Assembly (NCBI RefSeq): GCF_008923725.1
Contig: NZ_WBPF01000013.1
Span: 124,001-188,000 of the forward strand
DNA: 64,000 nt
Origin: Bacillus sp. CH140a_4T
GTDB lineage: Bacteria; Bacillota; Bacilli; Bacillales; Bacillaceae_G
Direction of reading: 5' to 3'
Part shown: positions 42,319 through 54,863 of the stretch, one piece after another
Numbering within the stretch: the first letter of the stretch is position 1
Layout: each line of letters starts with the position of its first letter
The notes under the pieces: model-generated
What the model was told of the DNA's origin: nothing
Databases searched by the model: none
What the model saw: only the letters and a program-made list of their open reading frames with translations
Translations under genes and position numbers: made by a program

Positions 42319-44292
42319 TTATTGAGTTGGGTATGGTACTTCTTTGTCGATAATCGTTACACCATCTCGTACAATTTTATAGTGTCCTTTTGTACCTTCT
42401 TGAATTACAAATTCTAAAGAAATAGTTGCCGACTCTGAAATTGTTCTAGTTTCAATTGGTCTATCCATTTTTTGTTGCATATCTTCTTTATAAATTTCTA
42501 TCGTTTGTGGTTTTTTCTCACCTATTATAGAAGACTCATAAGGAATAGAGATATTATCCACTTTCACTGTTTTCGTTACTTTCGGCTTAGGACCCTCTGA
42601 AATGATAATCGTGACTTTATCTCCTTCTTTTAACGGCGTTCCTGGTTTTGGAGATTGCGAAATTACAAGTCCTTTATCAACAGTATCGGAATACTCTCGT
42701 TTTATATCTGGAGTTAGTTTTCTCTCATTCAAATAACCATTTACGCTATTTTCAGTCCATCCTGAAAAATCACCTGGTCTAATTTGATAAGGACCTTTAC
42801 TTACCCAAATTTTCAGTTCTTGTTCCGCTTCTACTACCATTTGATCCGGCGTCGGGATTTGCTCAACGATTTCACCTTTTGGCCTATCATTTTCAATATA
42901 ATTTATTGTAACTTGTTTATATTTTTCTTCTAATTCATTCCTTATACTCTCAAAATCTTTTCCTGTGAGATCACTCATCTTATTTTTCTTTTTTCCACCT
43001 GATTGATAGATAGTAATTTTAGAGTTCTCTTTCACGACTCTTCCGGCCACAGGGTCTGTTTTTATAACACCACCGACCTCTACATCATCTGTATATACGA
43101 TATTAGGTTCCGTAACCTCAAAACCCTTTTCAACTAATGTATTTACTGCAGTCGTATATTTCATACCAGCCACATCAGGGACTTTTACATCTTTTGGAAT
43201 AAAGAATCCTGGAATAACAGTAAGCGCTAACGTTATTCCAATCGCTAAAAGTAAAAATGTTGTAATTAAAATTTTGAGCCATTTATTACTTCGTTTTTTC
43301 TTCTTATTTAATTCTACTTCTTCTTTTCTTTTCTGTTCATCCACTTTACTTCCTTTTAAAACAATTGTTTCATCAGTTATATTTTCGAATAATTGTTCTT
43401 GTTGAATAATCGGAATCGCTTTCGTCGCTTCCATATCTTCCGGTATGTAAAATGGCTGCTCATTTATCCTCTCTGGATAAAGCGCAGTTTCAATATCTCG
43501 TTTCATCGCATTGGCAGATTGATATCGATGAAATGGATCTTTCGCAGTTGCCTTCAATATAATATTTTCAACACTTTGCGGAATATTTTCGTTCCATCTT
43601 CTCGGAGACGGAATTTCACTTTGTAAATGTTTTAAAGCTATAGCAACAGCAGATTCGCCAGAAAATGGTTGTCTTCCTGTTAACAACTCAAACATAACAA
43701 TCCCTAGGGAATAAATATCTGATTGTTTATTTGCTATCCCGCCGCGTGCTTGTTCTGGTGATAAATAATGCACCGAACCGAGTACTGAATTTGTATGTGT
43801 AATTGTTGTTGCACTTGTAGCTGTCGCAATTCCAAAATCTGTTACTTTTATTACTCCATCAGCTCGAATTAAAATATTGTGCGGTTTAATATCGCGGTGC
43901 ACAATTTCAAAATGATGGGCGTGTGCCATGGCGGATGTTAACTGCTCCATAATATCAAGAGCTTCTCCTATCGGTAACATGCCTCGCTCAATTATGTATT
44001 GCTTCAATGTTTGTCCTGGTACATACTCCATTACAAGATAATATATACCATCTTCTTCTCCGACATCATACATATTCACAATATTTGGATGCGACAACGT
44101 TGTAACAGACTGCGCTTCTCGATGGAAACGTTTAATAAACTCTTCGTTATTTGAATAGTCGAGTCTTAGTATTTTTACCGCTACATCTCGGCCAAGTATA
44201 TCATCATGAGCTAAATACACATTGGCCATTCCACCGCCACCAATCATTTTCAGTAGCTTATAACGGTCATTTAAGCGTTTTCCAATCAGCAC
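42319..44292 (-). CDS. prkC: Membrane Ser/Thr kinase PrkC with PASTA domains (657 aa)
   Basis: Eukaryotic-type kinase that senses muropeptides and beta-lactams; it affects spore germination and cell wall growth. The cytoplasmic kinase domain (about 10-270) has [10 protein letters not shown], Lys40 in [14 protein letters not shown] and DFGIAT. A basic linker and one membrane helix (about 338-360) follow. Outside are three PASTA repeats (360-565) and a C-terminal domain of about 75 residues. The longest frame starts with a GTG inside the AGGTGA site; I use the GTG at 44292, eight bases downstream. It lies eight bases after prpC, its phosphatase partner. Confidence 0.95.
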   Translation of the reverse strand: MLIGKRLNDRYKLLKMIGGGGMANVYLAHDDILGRDVAVKILRLDYSNNEEFIKRFHREAQSVTTLSHPNIVNMYDVGEEDGIYYLVMEYVPGQTLKQYIIERGMLPIGEALDIMEQLTSAMAHAHHFEIVHRDIKPHNILIRADGVIKVTDFGIATATSATTITHTNSVLGSVHYLSPEQARGGIANKQSDIYSLGIVMFELLTGRQPFSGESAVAIALKHLQSEIPSPRRWNENIPQSVENIILKATAKDPFHRYQSANAMKRDIETALYPERINEQPFYIPEDMEATKAIPIIQQEQLFENITDETIVLKGSKVDEQKRKEEVELNKKKKRSNKWLKILITTFLLLAIGITLALTVIPGFFIPKDVKVPDVAGMKYTTAVNTLVEKGFEVTEPNIVYTDDVEVGGVIKTDPVAGRVVKENSKITIYQSGGKKKNKMSDLTGKDFESIRNELEEKYKQVTINYIENDRPKGEIVEQIPTPDQMVVEAEQELKIWVSKGPYQIRPGDFSGWTENSVNGYLNERKLTPDIKREYSDTVDKGLVISQSPKPGTPLKEGDKVTIIISEGPKPKVTKTVKVDNISIPYESSIIGEKKPQTIEIYKEDMQQKMDRPIETRTISESATISLEFVIQEGTKGHYKIVRDGVTIIDKEVPYPTQ

Positions 44293-44300
44293 GTTGCACT

Positions 44301-45053
44301 TCACCTACTTTCGTTTGTCGAACCCGCATAATCAATAAGAACAAGGGTGATATTATCTTCCCCGCCACGATCATTCGCCAATTGAATGAGACGTTGTCCC
44401 TTAGTTTCAAGCTGTTCATTTAACTGTAAAATTTGTTGCATATCAGCTATAGAAACTTTGTTAGATAATCCATCAGAGCAAAGAAGTAACTGATCATCTT
44501 CCTCAAGCACCAATGTTTTAACATCTAATCCGACTTTTTCTTCTGTTCCTAATGCCCTTAACAAAACATTCTTTTTCGGGTGATATTCTGCGTCTTCTTT
44601 TGAAATTTCACCATGTCTCACAAGCTCATTTACAAGTGAGTGATCTTCCGTTACAAGCGAGATTTCGCCCTCTGATACCATATAACAACGACTATCTCCT
44701 ATATGACCTATTGTCACAAAGTTTGGCGTACAAATCGCTATTATTAGTGTTGTTCCCATACCATTACATTCTACATGTTGCTTAGAGTACTCGTATATAC
44801 GCTCATTAATAATCCCAACACTCGTATGTAACCACTCTTCTACTTTTTTTGGTTCATTCATATTATGCGTTTGCTTCCAATAATCATGGAATAATTGAAT
44901 GGTCATCGAGCTAGCTACATCACCAGCTCGATGACCTCCCATTCCATCTGCTACTACCGCTAAAATATTTCCATCTAAATTGTGAAAAACTCCTGCACTA
45001 TCTTCATTATGTTGACGAACTTTTCCTTTATCTGATAGAAACACGGCCTTCAT
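44301..45053 (-). CDS. prpC: PP2C-type protein phosphatase PrpC (250 aa)
   Basis: Dephosphorylates PrkC and its targets. Metal-dependent phosphatase motifs are [36 protein letters not shown] (residues 35-49), [25 protein letters not shown] and [10 protein letters not shown], ending in [12 protein letters not shown]. The ATG at 45053 has AGGTGA four bases upstream. The frame continues 26 codons into the end of rlmN, which is not part of the family. Confidence 0.96.
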   Translation of the reverse strand: MKAVFLSDKGKVRQHNEDSAGVFHNLDGNILAVVADGMGGHRAGDVASSMTIQLFHDYWKQTHNMNEPKKVEEWLHTSVGIINERIYEYSKQHVECNGMGTTLIIAICTPNFVTIGHIGDSRCYMVSEGEISLVTEDHSLVNELVRHGEISKEDAEYHPKKNVLLRALGTEEKVGLDVKTLVLEEDDQLLLCSDGLSNKVSIADMQQILQLNEQLETKGQRLIQLANDRGGEDNITLVLIDYAGSTNESR

Positions 45054-45057
45054 CTCG

Positions 45058-46146
45058 TCACCTCGTCTCTTCTTTACGCTCCTTCGCACGTAACTGACCG
45101 CAGGCTGCATCAATATCATGACCTTGTTCACGGCGAATTGTTACATTCACTCCACGATCTTTTAACGTTTTTTCAAATAAGAAAATTTGTTCACGTGGCG
45201 TACGTACATAATCACGTTCAGGTACGTAGTTTACCGGAATTAAGTTTACATGACATTTTACACCTTTTAAAAGCGCAGCAAGTTCTTCAGCTTGCTCAAC
45301 TTGGTCATTTTCTCCTCCAAATAAGCCATATTCAAACGTAATACGACGCCCTGTTCTATTTACATAGTATTTAACAGCTTCCATTAAGTCTGGTAGCTTA
45401 TAAGCACGGTTAATCGGCATTAATTTTGAACGTAACTCTGTATTTGCAGAATGCAATGAAATCGCAAAATTAATTTGCATATCTTCTTCAGCGAACTTAT
45501 AAATTTTTGGAACAATTCCACTTGTTGAAACTGTCATATGTCTTGCGCCAATATGAATTCCTTTTTCATGATTTACAATGCGTAAGAATGACATTAAGTT
45601 GTCGTAATTATCAAACGGCTCTCCAATTCCCATAACAACAAGCGAACTTACACGTTCTTCTGTTTCATCAAGTGCACGTTGCACTTCTACTACTTGCGCT
45701 ACAATCTCTCCAGCCTCTAAGTTTCGTTTTAACCCACCAAGTGTAGATGCACAGAACGTACAACCAATACGGCATCCGACCTGTGTTGTTACACAAATAG
45801 AATTTCCATATTCATGTCGCATTAACACTGTTTCAATAGAATAACCATCATATAATTGGAATAAGAATTTAATTGTTCCATCAGAAGATGTTTGTTTTAC
45901 TAATGTATTTAAAGTAGTAATATCAAAGGAATTCGACAATTTATCGCGTAATCCTTTAGAAAGATTCGACATGTCGTCATAATTTTTTACACGTTTTTTA
46001 TATAGCCAATCAAAGATTTGTCCTGCACGGAATTTAGGTTCTCCTTGTTCCTTTAACCAATCTTGCATTTCATGAAGTTGTAAAGAATAAATTGATGGTT
46101 TCTTCGTTTCTAGATTTTTCTTTTGTTTTCTCACAGTCGTTTCCAC
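45058..46146 (-). CDS. rlmN: Dual-specificity 23S rRNA/tRNA adenine C2 methyltransferase RlmN (362 aa)
   Basis: Radical-SAM methyltransferase acting on A2503 of 23S rRNA and A37 of some tRNAs. The iron-sulfur motif is [11 protein letters not shown] near residue 119 onwards, preceded by the FLFQLYDG and CVTTQVGC blocks. [21 protein letters not shown] and a C-terminal cysteine in [11 protein letters not shown] are present. Complete, four bases before prpC and four after rsmB. Confidence 0.97.
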   Translation of the reverse strand: METTVRKQKKNLETKKPSIYSLQLHEMQDWLKEQGEPKFRAGQIFDWLYKKRVKNYDDMSNLSKGLRDKLSNSFDITTLNTLVKQTSSDGTIKFLFQLYDGYSIETVLMRHEYGNSICVTTQVGCRIGCTFCASTLGGLKRNLEAGEIVAQVVEVQRALDETEERVSSLVVMGIGEPFDNYDNLMSFLRIVNHEKGIHIGARHMTVSTSGIVPKIYKFAEEDMQINFAISLHSANTELRSKLMPINRAYKLPDLMEAVKYYVNRTGRRITFEYGLFGGENDQVEQAEELAALLKGVKCHVNLIPVNYVPERDYVRTPREQIFLFEKTLKDRGVNVTIRREQGHDIDAACGQLRAKERKEETR

Positions 46147-46150
46147 GATG

Positions 46151-47485
46151 CTACACCTTCTTCCTTAAACAAGCAATATAAAAGCCATCTGTTGCAAAAT
46201 AATGCGGTAAAATTCGTACTTGACCTTCATCAATATACGGATTTAACTTTTCTGGCATGCGACCTTTTATCGTAGTATCCCATTCAAATTCAGGATGCTC
46301 TTGTAAAAATTGCTCTATTACTTGTTCATTTTCTATTTTTTCTATTGTGCACGTACTATAAACAAGGCGACCACCTTGTTTTAATAACGGTGCTATTTTT
46401 TCTAGTATTGCAAGTTGAATCGTCGATAATCTTTCACTATCGCCTTTATTTTTACCTAACTTAATATCAGGTTTACGTCTAATCACACCAAATCCAGAAC
46501 ATGGTGCATCTACTAATATTTTATCAAATGTTTCATTCGCAAAGTGTTCTTGCACTTTTCTAGCATCTAGTGCTTTTGTTTCGACATTTTCTAGACCCAG
46601 TCGCTCTGCTTGTTGTTTAATTAAACGTACTTTGTGTGCATGTAAATCAAGAGACATAACTTGACCTGTTCCTTTTAATCGCTCTGCAATGTGCGTTGTT
46701 TTTCCGCCCGGAGCAGCACAACTATCAAGAACTACATCTCCCTCATTCGGTTCTAAAGCGCGTGCTACAAGCATAGAACTTTCATCTTGAATAGAAAGAA
46801 AACCTTTTTTGAACGCATCTGTATGCGCTACATTTCCTCTTTCAATTTGGATTGCATCCTCTGATAAATCGCCGCGCTTCGCTTCTATACCTTCACTAGC
46901 CAACAACTCAATTGCTTCGTCTACTGTTATTTTATCAACATTTACACGCGCTGTTGGTACTGGGGGTAACATGTTCACTTCACACATTTTCTCTGCTGTC
47001 TCTAAACCATATTCAGAAGCCCAGTCTTGAACAAGCCACATTGGATGACTTGTTGCAATTGCCAAACGTTCTACCGGATCTTTGATTTCATCTACAGAAG
47101 GTACACCTTCTCTTTGAATCGAACGTAATACCCCGTTTACCATACCGGCAATCCCTTTATGCCCGCGACGCTTTGCAATCTCAACTGCTTCATGAATAGC
47201 CGCTCTTTCGGGCACTCGATCTAAATAAATCATTTGATATAAAGATAAGCGAAGTAATACTCTTACCCACGCCTCAACCTTCTTTTTTAAAAAAGGCTGT
47301 AAATAATAATCTAATGTGTCACGACGTTGAATCGTTCCATATACAATTTCAGTTAACAAACCAATATCTTTTCTATCAATTGCATTTTTTTCAATTAGAT
47401 TATTTAAAAGTAAGTTACTGTATGCACCACTTTTTTCTACTTGAATTAAGCCATCAAGAGCTAACTCACGAACATTTTGTCTCAT
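46151..47485 (-). CDS. rsmB: 16S rRNA cytosine-967 methyltransferase RsmB (444 aa)
   Basis: The N-terminal NusB-like domain (about 1-140) is joined to a SAM methyltransferase domain with [18 protein letters not shown] near residue 255, [15 protein letters not shown] (catalytic Cys) and [11 protein letters not shown] (second Cys). C-terminal FYIACLRKK. Complete. Its start overlaps the fmt stop by four bases (ATGA). Confidence 0.97.
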   Translation of the reverse strand: MRQNVRELALDGLIQVEKSGAYSNLLLNNLIEKNAIDRKDIGLLTEIVYGTIQRRDTLDYYLQPFLKKKVEAWVRVLLRLSLYQMIYLDRVPERAAIHEAVEIAKRRGHKGIAGMVNGVLRSIQREGVPSVDEIKDPVERLAIATSHPMWLVQDWASEYGLETAEKMCEVNMLPPVPTARVNVDKITVDEAIELLASEGIEAKRGDLSEDAIQIERGNVAHTDAFKKGFLSIQDESSMLVARALEPNEGDVVLDSCAAPGGKTTHIAERLKGTGQVMSLDLHAHKVRLIKQQAERLGLENVETKALDARKVQEHFANETFDKILVDAPCSGFGVIRRKPDIKLGKNKGDSERLSTIQLAILEKIAPLLKQGGRLVYSTCTIEKIENEQVIEQFLQEHPEFEWDTTIKGRMPEKLNPYIDEGQVRILPHYFATDGFYIACLRKKV

Positions 47486-48426
47486 GCATTTTCTCCTAAC
47501 TTCGTTCCAATTTCAGGTTTTGTGCCACGTAAAAATTGCGAACAACTCATACGTTTTTTACCAGAGGGTTGCAATTCAGTGATTTTAACACCTGTCTCAT
47601 TCCCTGTTGCTACAACAAAACCATCTTCTTCGATCGCAACAATCGTACCTGCTTCAGCTGATTTCGTTACAGGTACTTTTTCTCCCCACCATACTTTAAC
47701 AACCTGTCCTGCTAAAGTTGTATAAGCAACTGGCCATGGATTCAATCCGCGAATGTGATTGTATACTTCTTCACCTGTTTTTGTCCAATCAATTTTCTCT
47801 TGCTCACGTTTTATATTATATGCAAACGTTACTTCTTCTTCATTTTGTTTAATTGGTTCTAACTTACCTTGAATTAGTAAAGGTACTGTTTTAGATAAAA
47901 GATGTGCCCCTGCTTCGCTTAACTTATCAAATAACGAGCCTGTCGTTTCACGTTCTTCAATTTCCACTTCTACTTGCGTTAAGATATCACCAGCATCCAA
48001 TTTCTCTACCATATACATAATTGTAATACCTGTTTTTTCTTTACCTTCCATAATTGCATAATGAATCGGTGCACCACCACGAAGTTCAGGAAGTAAAGAG
48101 GCGTGGACGTTAATACATCCATACTTCGGTGCCTCTAAAATTTCATTTGGTACAATCTGACCGAACGCAGCTGTTACAATTAAATCTGGCTCTAATGCCA
48201 ATACTTTTTCATATTCGTCTTTTTCACGAATTCTTAACGGCTGTAACACTGGAATACCATGTTTTTCTGCTTCAACTTTAACAGGTGTAGGTGTTAATAC
48301 TTTTTTTCTACCTACCGGACGATCGGGCTGCGTCACAACACCTATTACATCATAGCCATCTTCGATAAGACGACGAAGCACCGGCACTGAAAAGTCCGGT
48401 GTTCCCATAAATACTACTTTTATCAT
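47482..48426 (-). CDS. fmt: Methionyl-tRNA formyltransferase (314 aa)
   Basis: Formylates Met-tRNA for translation start. [17 protein letters not shown] at the N-terminus, then the folate and catalytic site [24 protein letters not shown] (Asn, His near residues 107-110) and a C-terminal tRNA-binding domain. Complete. Found between def and rsmB, the classical def-fmt pair. Confidence 0.97.
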   Translation of the reverse strand: MIKVVFMGTPDFSVPVLRRLIEDGYDVIGVVTQPDRPVGRKKVLTPTPVKVEAEKHGIPVLQPLRIREKDEYEKVLALEPDLIVTAAFGQIVPNEILEAPKYGCINVHASLLPELRGGAPIHYAIMEGKEKTGITIMYMVEKLDAGDILTQVEVEIEERETTGSLFDKLSEAGAHLLSKTVPLLIQGKLEPIKQNEEEVTFAYNIKREQEKIDWTKTGEEVYNHIRGLNPWPVAYTTLAGQVVKVWWGEKVPVTKSAEAGTIVAIEEDGFVVATGNETGVKITELQPSGKKRMSCSQFLRGTKPEIGTKLGENA

Positions 48427-48449
48427 TTAAAAACCGCTCCTTTTAATAC

Positions 48450-48920
48450 CTATTCTAATTCGTTTTCCTCATAATATCTTGTCACTTTCGATGTAAATAA
48501 CACACCGTGTAAATGATCGATTTCATGTTGAATTGCACGTGCTAAAAATCCTTCTGCTTCTAGTAAAAATACTTTACCTCGGCGATTTTGCGCACGTACT
48601 TTAATATACTCCGCACGTTCCACTTCACCATAAAGTCCCGGGAAGCTTAGACAGCCTTCGGGACCTACTTGTTCACCACGTTTTTCTAGTATCGATGGAT
48701 TGATTAACTCGATTTTCCCCGTATCATCACCGATATCAACTACCGCCACTTGCAAGCTTACACCTATTTGAGGCGCAGCTAAACCGACCCCGTCCGCAAT
48801 TAACATTGTTTCATGCATATCTTTCAACAATTTAATTAACTTTTTATCAAAGTTAATTACTCTTTCGCATGGTGTTTCTAACACTTCATTTGGATGCTTT
48901 ACTATTTCTAAAACTGCCAT
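48450..48920 (-). CDS. def: Peptide deformylase, short type (156 aa)
   Basis: Removes the formyl group from new proteins. Metal ligands and motifs are GVGLAAPQIG (residues 44-53), EGCLSFPGLYGEV (Cys) and QHEIDHLHGVLF (two His with catalytic Glu). The motif set and length fit the type 1 enzyme; Bacillus usually carries a second, longer deformylase elsewhere. 11 bases after priA. Confidence 0.96.
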   Translation of the reverse strand: MAVLEIVKHPNEVLETPCERVINFDKKLIKLLKDMHETMLIADGVGLAAPQIGVSLQVAVVDIGDDTGKIELINPSILEKRGEQVGPEGCLSFPGLYGEVERAEYIKVRAQNRRGKVFLLEAEGFLARAIQHEIDHLHGVLFTSKVTRYYEENELE

Positions 48921-48931
48921 ATTTCCCTCCG

Positions 48932-51337
48932 CTACATTAACATTGTTGGATTAAAATCAATTGAGATTTGTAGCTCTTTTTGCATTTCTGCTTGATAATG
49001 TTCATTTACCATTTTGAGCACGTTCTTTAAGTTTGGTTCCCGTTTGTATTTTATCATGCATTGATAACGATATCTATCTTTTATCCTTGGAATTGCTGAA
49101 GCAACCGGTCCTAACACCATTGTTTGCTGCGTGCAGTGCGCCCGTAAATGACCGACAATTTTTTCCGTCACTTGCACTGCCTTTAATAATTCTGGATGAG
49201 ATACTGTTACAAGTACAACATAGTAATAAGGTGGGTATTGTCTTGTTCGTCTCATTTGCATTTCTTGGTCAAAAAACACATCATATTGTTGGTTCTTCGC
49301 TAACTCTATACTGTAATGTTCTGGCGTATACGTTTGAATTATAACTTCCCCTGGCAATTCATGTCTGCCTGCTCGTCCACTTACTTGCGTCAATAACTGA
49401 TACGTCTTTTCACTCGCTCGAAAATCAGGTAAGTGAAGCATCGTATCTGCAGTTAACACCCCGACAAGCGTTACTTTAGGAAAATCTAATCCTTTCGCAA
49501 TCATTTGTGTTCCAAGTAGTATATCTGCTTTTTCTTCTCCGAACGCCTTTAATAATTTTTCATGCATTCCTTTGCGACTTGTCGTATCTACATCCATTCG
49601 AATGACTCGTGCCTCTGGAAATAATTTTGTAATTTCTTCTTCTACCTTTTGTGTACCTGTACCAAAGAAACGAATATATGTACTTTGACAAGCAGGACAC
49701 GCAGTCGGCATATTCTCTTCATGACTGCAATAATGACATTTTAAACGATGGTTCATTTTATGATATGTCAGCGAGATATCACAATGCGGACATTGTACAA
49801 CATACCCGCAATCACGGCACATAACAAATGTAGAATGACCTCTTCTATTTAAGAAGAGCACCATCTGTTCTTTCTTTTCTAATCGATCTGCTATTTTTTC
49901 ATGCAATGCCTTCGAAAACATGGAACGATTCCCGTCACGAAGTTCCTCACGCATATCAACAATCTCTACTGTCGGTAAAGGTTGTTCATTCATACGTTTT
50001 TCCATCGTTAGTAATTCATACACACCTTTTTTCGCTCTTGCAAACGATTCAAGTGTCGGTGTTGCACTACCAAGAACGATAGGACATTTATGATATTGCC
50101 CCCTCCACACAGCTACATCCCTTGCATGATACCTCGGATTATCTTCTTGCTTATAGCTCGATTCATGCTCCTCATCAATAATAATAATCCCTAAATTTTC
50201 AAAAGGAGCAAATACAGCTGAACGTGCACCAACTACAACTTTCACTTCTTTTCTTAAAATCTTACGCCATTCATCATATTTTTCTCCAACAGACAGCGCA
50301 CTATGAAGAACCGCAACTTGCGAGCCAAATCTACCTTTAAAACGATCTACCATTTGAGGAGTTAGTGCAATTTCAGGAACAAGCACAATAGCTTCTTTCC
50401 CTTTCGCGAGCACCGCTGCTATAGATTGTAAATATACTTCTGTTTTTCCGCTTCCTGTAACACCATATAGTAAAAATGGATTGTAAGTTTCATTTGTAAT
50501 TGATGATAAAATCGGTGCAATAACTTGCTTTTGTTCCTCCGTAAGCGGGAATGGTTTCGTTTGTTCAAAATCATCATCGTCATACGGATTTCGGTACACT
50601 TCCACATACTTTTCTGAAATTAGCCCCTTTTTAACAAGTGCTTTAATCGGAGCGTTTGTTATTTGCAACTCTTCTGTTATTACTTTCAACGGCACACTTT
50701 TATAATTTTCCACAAAATAATAGAGTACATCTTGTTGTTTTTTACTTTTCAGTTCAAATGCTGCTAATTCCAATTTATCTTCTGACAACTCCGGTTGAAC
50801 GACTCTTTGTTTCTTCTTTTGCACTTTATCTTTTACCTGATAAACAACTTCAATCGTGCCATTTTTAATTTCTTGTTGAATCGTGCGGTATAGATGCGGC
50901 TGCGTCTCAATCGCTTCCCAATCTATCGCTTCTTTGTCCTGAAATAAAAACAGTAGTTCAGGTGCTACTTCTTCTTGCTTGCGAAGTTGTAGACGCTTTT
51001 TATACGTTGCTTTTATCGCTGTTGGAAGCATGACTTGAAAAGCTGAAATCATATAACATAATGTTTCACTCGTAAGCCAATATCCAAGCTTTAATAACTC
51101 CTCGTTTATAACCGGTGTTACATCTAATATTTCATGGATTGCCTTTAACTTCTTACTTTCTACTTCAGCCGAATCTTTGATCCCAATAATAAAACCTTGC
51201 AATTTCCTTGGACCAAATGGAACTACTACACGCATGCCTGTCTGGACAATATCTTCCCACTTTTTAGGGATAATATAATCAAATGGTCGATCTGTCTGAC
51301 GTGCAGGTACATCAACAATTACACTTGCAAATTTCAT
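48932..51337 (-). CDS. priA: Primosomal replication restart helicase PriA (801 aa)
   Basis: Recognises stalled forks and starts primosome assembly. The N-terminal 3'-end binding domain has FDYIIPKKWE. Helicase motifs are LLYGVTGSGKTEVYLQ (Walker A near residue 290), IIDEEHESSYKQ, LGSATPTLES and QVSGRAGRH. Paired zinc cysteines lie in CRDCGYVVQCPHCD and CHYCSHEE through CPACQST. The start is the ATG at 51337, which overlaps the coaBC stop (ATGA); the ribosome binding site is weak, fitting coupled translation. Confidence 0.96.
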   Translation of the reverse strand: MKFASVIVDVPARQTDRPFDYIIPKKWEDIVQTGMRVVVPFGPRKLQGFIIGIKDSAEVESKKLKAIHEILDVTPVINEELLKLGYWLTSETLCYMISAFQVMLPTAIKATYKKRLQLRKQEEVAPELLFLFQDKEAIDWEAIETQPHLYRTIQQEIKNGTIEVVYQVKDKVQKKKQRVVQPELSEDKLELAAFELKSKKQQDVLYYFVENYKSVPLKVITEELQITNAPIKALVKKGLISEKYVEVYRNPYDDDDFEQTKPFPLTEEQKQVIAPILSSITNETYNPFLLYGVTGSGKTEVYLQSIAAVLAKGKEAIVLVPEIALTPQMVDRFKGRFGSQVAVLHSALSVGEKYDEWRKILRKEVKVVVGARSAVFAPFENLGIIIIDEEHESSYKQEDNPRYHARDVAVWRGQYHKCPIVLGSATPTLESFARAKKGVYELLTMEKRMNEQPLPTVEIVDMREELRDGNRSMFSKALHEKIADRLEKKEQMVLFLNRRGHSTFVMCRDCGYVVQCPHCDISLTYHKMNHRLKCHYCSHEENMPTACPACQSTYIRFFGTGTQKVEEEITKLFPEARVIRMDVDTTSRKGMHEKLLKAFGEEKADILLGTQMIAKGLDFPKVTLVGVLTADTMLHLPDFRASEKTYQLLTQVSGRAGRHELPGEVIIQTYTPEHYSIELAKNQQYDVFFDQEMQMRRTRQYPPYYYVVLVTVSHPELLKAVQVTEKIVGHLRAHCTQQTMVLGPVASAIPRIKDRYRYQCMIKYKREPNLKNVLKMVNEHYQAEMQKELQISIDFNPTMLM

Positions 51338-52539
51338 AGACAATCATCTTCTAACATCATTTCAATTTGCTTTAATATTTCACGAGCAACCTCTTTCTTC
51401 GTTAAAAGTGGCAACTCGATAACTTCTCCATCTTTTCTATACATTGTTACAATGTTTGTATCTGTACCAAATCCAGCTCCTTGTGCCTTTACATCGTTCG
51501 CAACAATCATATTCGCATTTTTCTCACGTAATTTTTTTGTTGCGTATTCCTCTACCTTTGTCGTTTCAGCCGCAAAACCGATAAGTAACTGTTTGTCCTT
51601 CATCTCACCTAACGTTTTTAAAATATCTACTGTTCTCTCGAGTTCGATTACAGCATCACCATTTTTCTTTTTCATTTTATTATCATGAACATATTTCGGG
51701 CGATAATCTGCAACTGCTGCTGTTTTAATGACAACATCTACGTTTTGATACTGTTGCAGAACTACTTCTAACATATCTTGTGCAGATTCCACTTGTACCG
51801 TATTTACATGTAATGGTGGGTTTAATGCTGTCGGTCCCGAAACAAGTATGACATCAGCACCTAAGTTCGCTGCAACTTCCGCAATTGCATATCCCATTTT
51901 TCCAGAAGAAAAATTGGTCATAAAACGCACTGGATCAATCTTTTCACGAGTTGGGCCAGCAGTTATTAATATTTTTTTTCCTTGCAATGGTTTTTGTTCG
52001 GAAAAAGCTTCTTCTAACCGTGCAATGATTGCTTCCGGTTCTTCTAGTCTTCCCTTCGCAACATAACCACACGCTAAAAAACCTTCTCCAGGCTCAATAA
52101 ATGTATATCCTAATGTTTTTAACGTCATCATATTTTTTTGTACAATTTTGTTTTCATACATATGCACATTCATAGCAGGTGCAATCCACACTGGGGCTGT
52201 AGTAGCTAACAAAGTAGTTGTAATCATATCGTCTGCAATACCACCAGCTAACTTCCCAATACAATTGGCAGTAGCAGGTGCAACAAGTACTACATCTGCC
52301 CAATCTGCTAAATCGATATGTGCAATAACAGCTGAGTCTTTCTCATCGAATGTATCTGTATATACGTCATGGCGAGAAAGTGCTTGAAATGTAAGAGGCG
52401 TAACAAACTTCATTGCCGACTCACTCATCATTACTTTTACAATAGCACCAGCTTGTGTCAATTTACTAGTTAACGCAGCCGCTTTAAAGACCGCAATGCC
52501 TCCTGTTACACATAGAAGTATCTTTTTCCCTTTTAGCAT
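51334..52539 (-). CDS. coaBC: Phosphopantothenoylcysteine synthetase/decarboxylase CoaBC (401 aa)
   Basis: Two-step enzyme of coenzyme A synthesis. The N-terminal CoaC flavoprotein domain (about 1-185) has VTGGIAVFKAA, APATANCIGKLAGG, PAMNVHMYE and the cysteine in FLACGYVAKGR. The C-terminal CoaB domain starts near 187 with ILITAGPTREKIDPVRFMTNFSSGKMGYAIA. Complete. Between rpoZ and priA as in other Bacillus. Confidence 0.97.
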   Translation of the reverse strand: MLKGKKILLCVTGGIAVFKAAALTSKLTQAGAIVKVMMSESAMKFVTPLTFQALSRHDVYTDTFDEKDSAVIAHIDLADWADVVLVAPATANCIGKLAGGIADDMITTTLLATTAPVWIAPAMNVHMYENKIVQKNMMTLKTLGYTFIEPGEGFLACGYVAKGRLEEPEAIIARLEEAFSEQKPLQGKKILITAGPTREKIDPVRFMTNFSSGKMGYAIAEVAANLGADVILVSGPTALNPPLHVNTVQVESAQDMLEVVLQQYQNVDVVIKTAAVADYRPKYVHDNKMKKKNGDAVIELERTVDILKTLGEMKDKQLLIGFAAETTKVEEYATKKLREKNANMIVANDVKAQGAGFGTDTNIVTMYRKDGEVIELPLLTKKEVAREILKQIEMMLEDDCL

Positions 52540-52623
52540 ATGGCTCGTCCTCTTTCTTTTTCAAACTTATAATACTGAAACAGAATTCCCAGCTCATCAG
52601 TACCAATATTTCTTCCCTATCGT

Positions 52624-52658
52624 AAAAAAATAACAACCTACTTGTAAATAGGTTGTTA
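52624..52658 (-). terminator. Terminator after rpoZ
   Basis: Minus strand AACAACCTA pairs with TAGGTTGTT around TTTACAAG, followed by ATTTTTTT. It lies between rpoZ and coaBC. Confidence 0.88.
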
Positions 52659-52711
52659 CCGTTACATAGAAAATTATAAAGTCTATGTTTTAGTTTGTCG
52701 AAAAGAATGTC

Positions 52712-52924
52712 TTAATCGATGATTTTGTCTTCGCTTGGTACATATTTTAATACTTCTGCATCGATTTCTTCTAATGATTTACCTACACATTTATGAGAAA
52801 CAGGTTGCTCGATAACACAGTTATCAGCAAGTTGCATTTCACGCGCACGTTTTGCAGCTACTGTTACAAGTGTATATTTAGAATCGATTTTTGTTAATAA
52901 TGAATCAATTGATGGATTTAACAT
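52712..52924 (-). CDS. rpoZ: RNA polymerase omega subunit (70 aa)
   Basis: Small subunit that helps fold and stabilise beta-prime. [30 protein letters not shown] has the family pattern, including the KRAR helix. Complete and placed two bases after gmk, the usual gmk-rpoZ pair. Confidence 0.96.
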   Translation of the reverse strand: MLNPSIDSLLTKIDSKYTLVTVAAKRAREMQLADNCVIEQPVSHKCVGKSLEEIDAEVLKYVPSEDKIID

Positions 52925-52926
52925 AA

Positions 52927-53821
<895 letters not shown>

Positions 53822-53888
53822 AGTTTGCGCCTCCTAGTAAGTCTATCCGATTTCTCCACCACGTATAACTTTATATATTTTTTGAAAG

Positions 53889-54764
53889 CTACTCAATATT
53901 TTGTACTTGTTCACGAATTTTTTCAAGGTTATTTTTCATTTCTACAACATATTTTGAAATTGTTAAGTCATTTGCCTTAGAACCAATCGTATTAATTTCT
54001 CTATGCATCTCTTGGACGATGAAATCCATTTTCCTTCCAACAGGCTCTTCAATCTGCAGTGTTTCACGAAATTGCTCTAAATGACTTTGCAAACGAACTA
54101 ACTCTTCGTGAATATCACAACGCTCTGTAAAGATTGCGACTTCTGTTAACAATCTTTGTTCATCTAGTTCTTGATTATGTAATTCTTTTAAGCGATTTTC
54201 TAATCGTTCACGATATTTTTGTGTAACAATTGGTGCATGCGGAATAATTGCATTTACACAATTGTGAATCTCTTGTAAACGATACGCTATATCTTTATGT
54301 AATCGTTCTCCTTCGCCATCTCTCATCGTTTTTAACATATGAGCAGCTTGGCGAACAGCCTCATATAAACTGTTCTCAAATTGTTCATTTACATTTTCTA
54401 CTTCTTCAATCGCTGTTACTTCTGGCATTGCCATTAATTGCTGAAGTGTAATAGAATCTTGTAATTGAAATTTTCCTTTTATATCTTCCATAATCGATTG
54501 GTACTGCTCAAGAAGCGACCAATTCACACTTAATTTTCTTTCAACAAGCCCTTCACCCGTTATACTAATAGACACTTCTATACGTCCACGCCGAACTTGT
54601 TCTGCAATTATTTTACGAATTTTGTCTTCAAATACCATCATTTGCTTCGGAAGTCGAATACTCATCTCTAGAAAACGGTGGTTCACCGATTTCATTTCTA
54701 CTGTAATTTGAAAAGTATCATTTTCTACTTTCGACCTTCCAAATCCTGTCATACTACAAATCAT
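53889..54764 (-). CDS. yicC: YicC family endoribonuclease-like protein (YloC, 291 aa)
   Basis: YicC/YloC family protein; E. coli and B. subtilis members were reported as RNA endonucleases that affect small RNA turnover. MICSMTGFGRSKVEND is the hallmark N-terminus. VEMKSVNHRFLEM, EELVRLQSHLEQF, GRKMDFIVQEMHREINTIGSK are the conserved blocks, the last near the C-terminus. The start is the ATG at 54764; a TTG five codons upstream overlaps the GGATGTGA site. Adjacent to remA, as in other Bacillus. Confidence 0.93.
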   Translation of the reverse strand: MICSMTGFGRSKVENDTFQITVEMKSVNHRFLEMSIRLPKQMMVFEDKIRKIIAEQVRRGRIEVSISITGEGLVERKLSVNWSLLEQYQSIMEDIKGKFQLQDSITLQQLMAMPEVTAIEEVENVNEQFENSLYEAVRQAAHMLKTMRDGEGERLHKDIAYRLQEIHNCVNAIIPHAPIVTQKYRERLENRLKELHNQELDEQRLLTEVAIFTERCDIHEELVRLQSHLEQFRETLQIEEPVGRKMDFIVQEMHREINTIGSKANDLTISKYVVEMKNNLEKIREQVQNIE

Positions 54765-54796
54765 TTTTATCACATCCAAGCCATGAAATAACTCAA

Positions 54797-54831
54797 TGAA
54801 AAAGGTAATAGAGACAAGGCTCTACTACCTT
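54797..54831 (-). terminator. Terminator after the calcium ATPase gene
   Basis: Minus strand AAGGTAGTAGAG pairs with CTCTATTACCTT (one mismatch) around CCTTGT, then TTTTC. It lies between the ATPase stop (54864) and yicC. Confidence 0.8.
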
Positions 54832-54863
54832 CTGTAAATTATATCACATTTTCATATCATTGA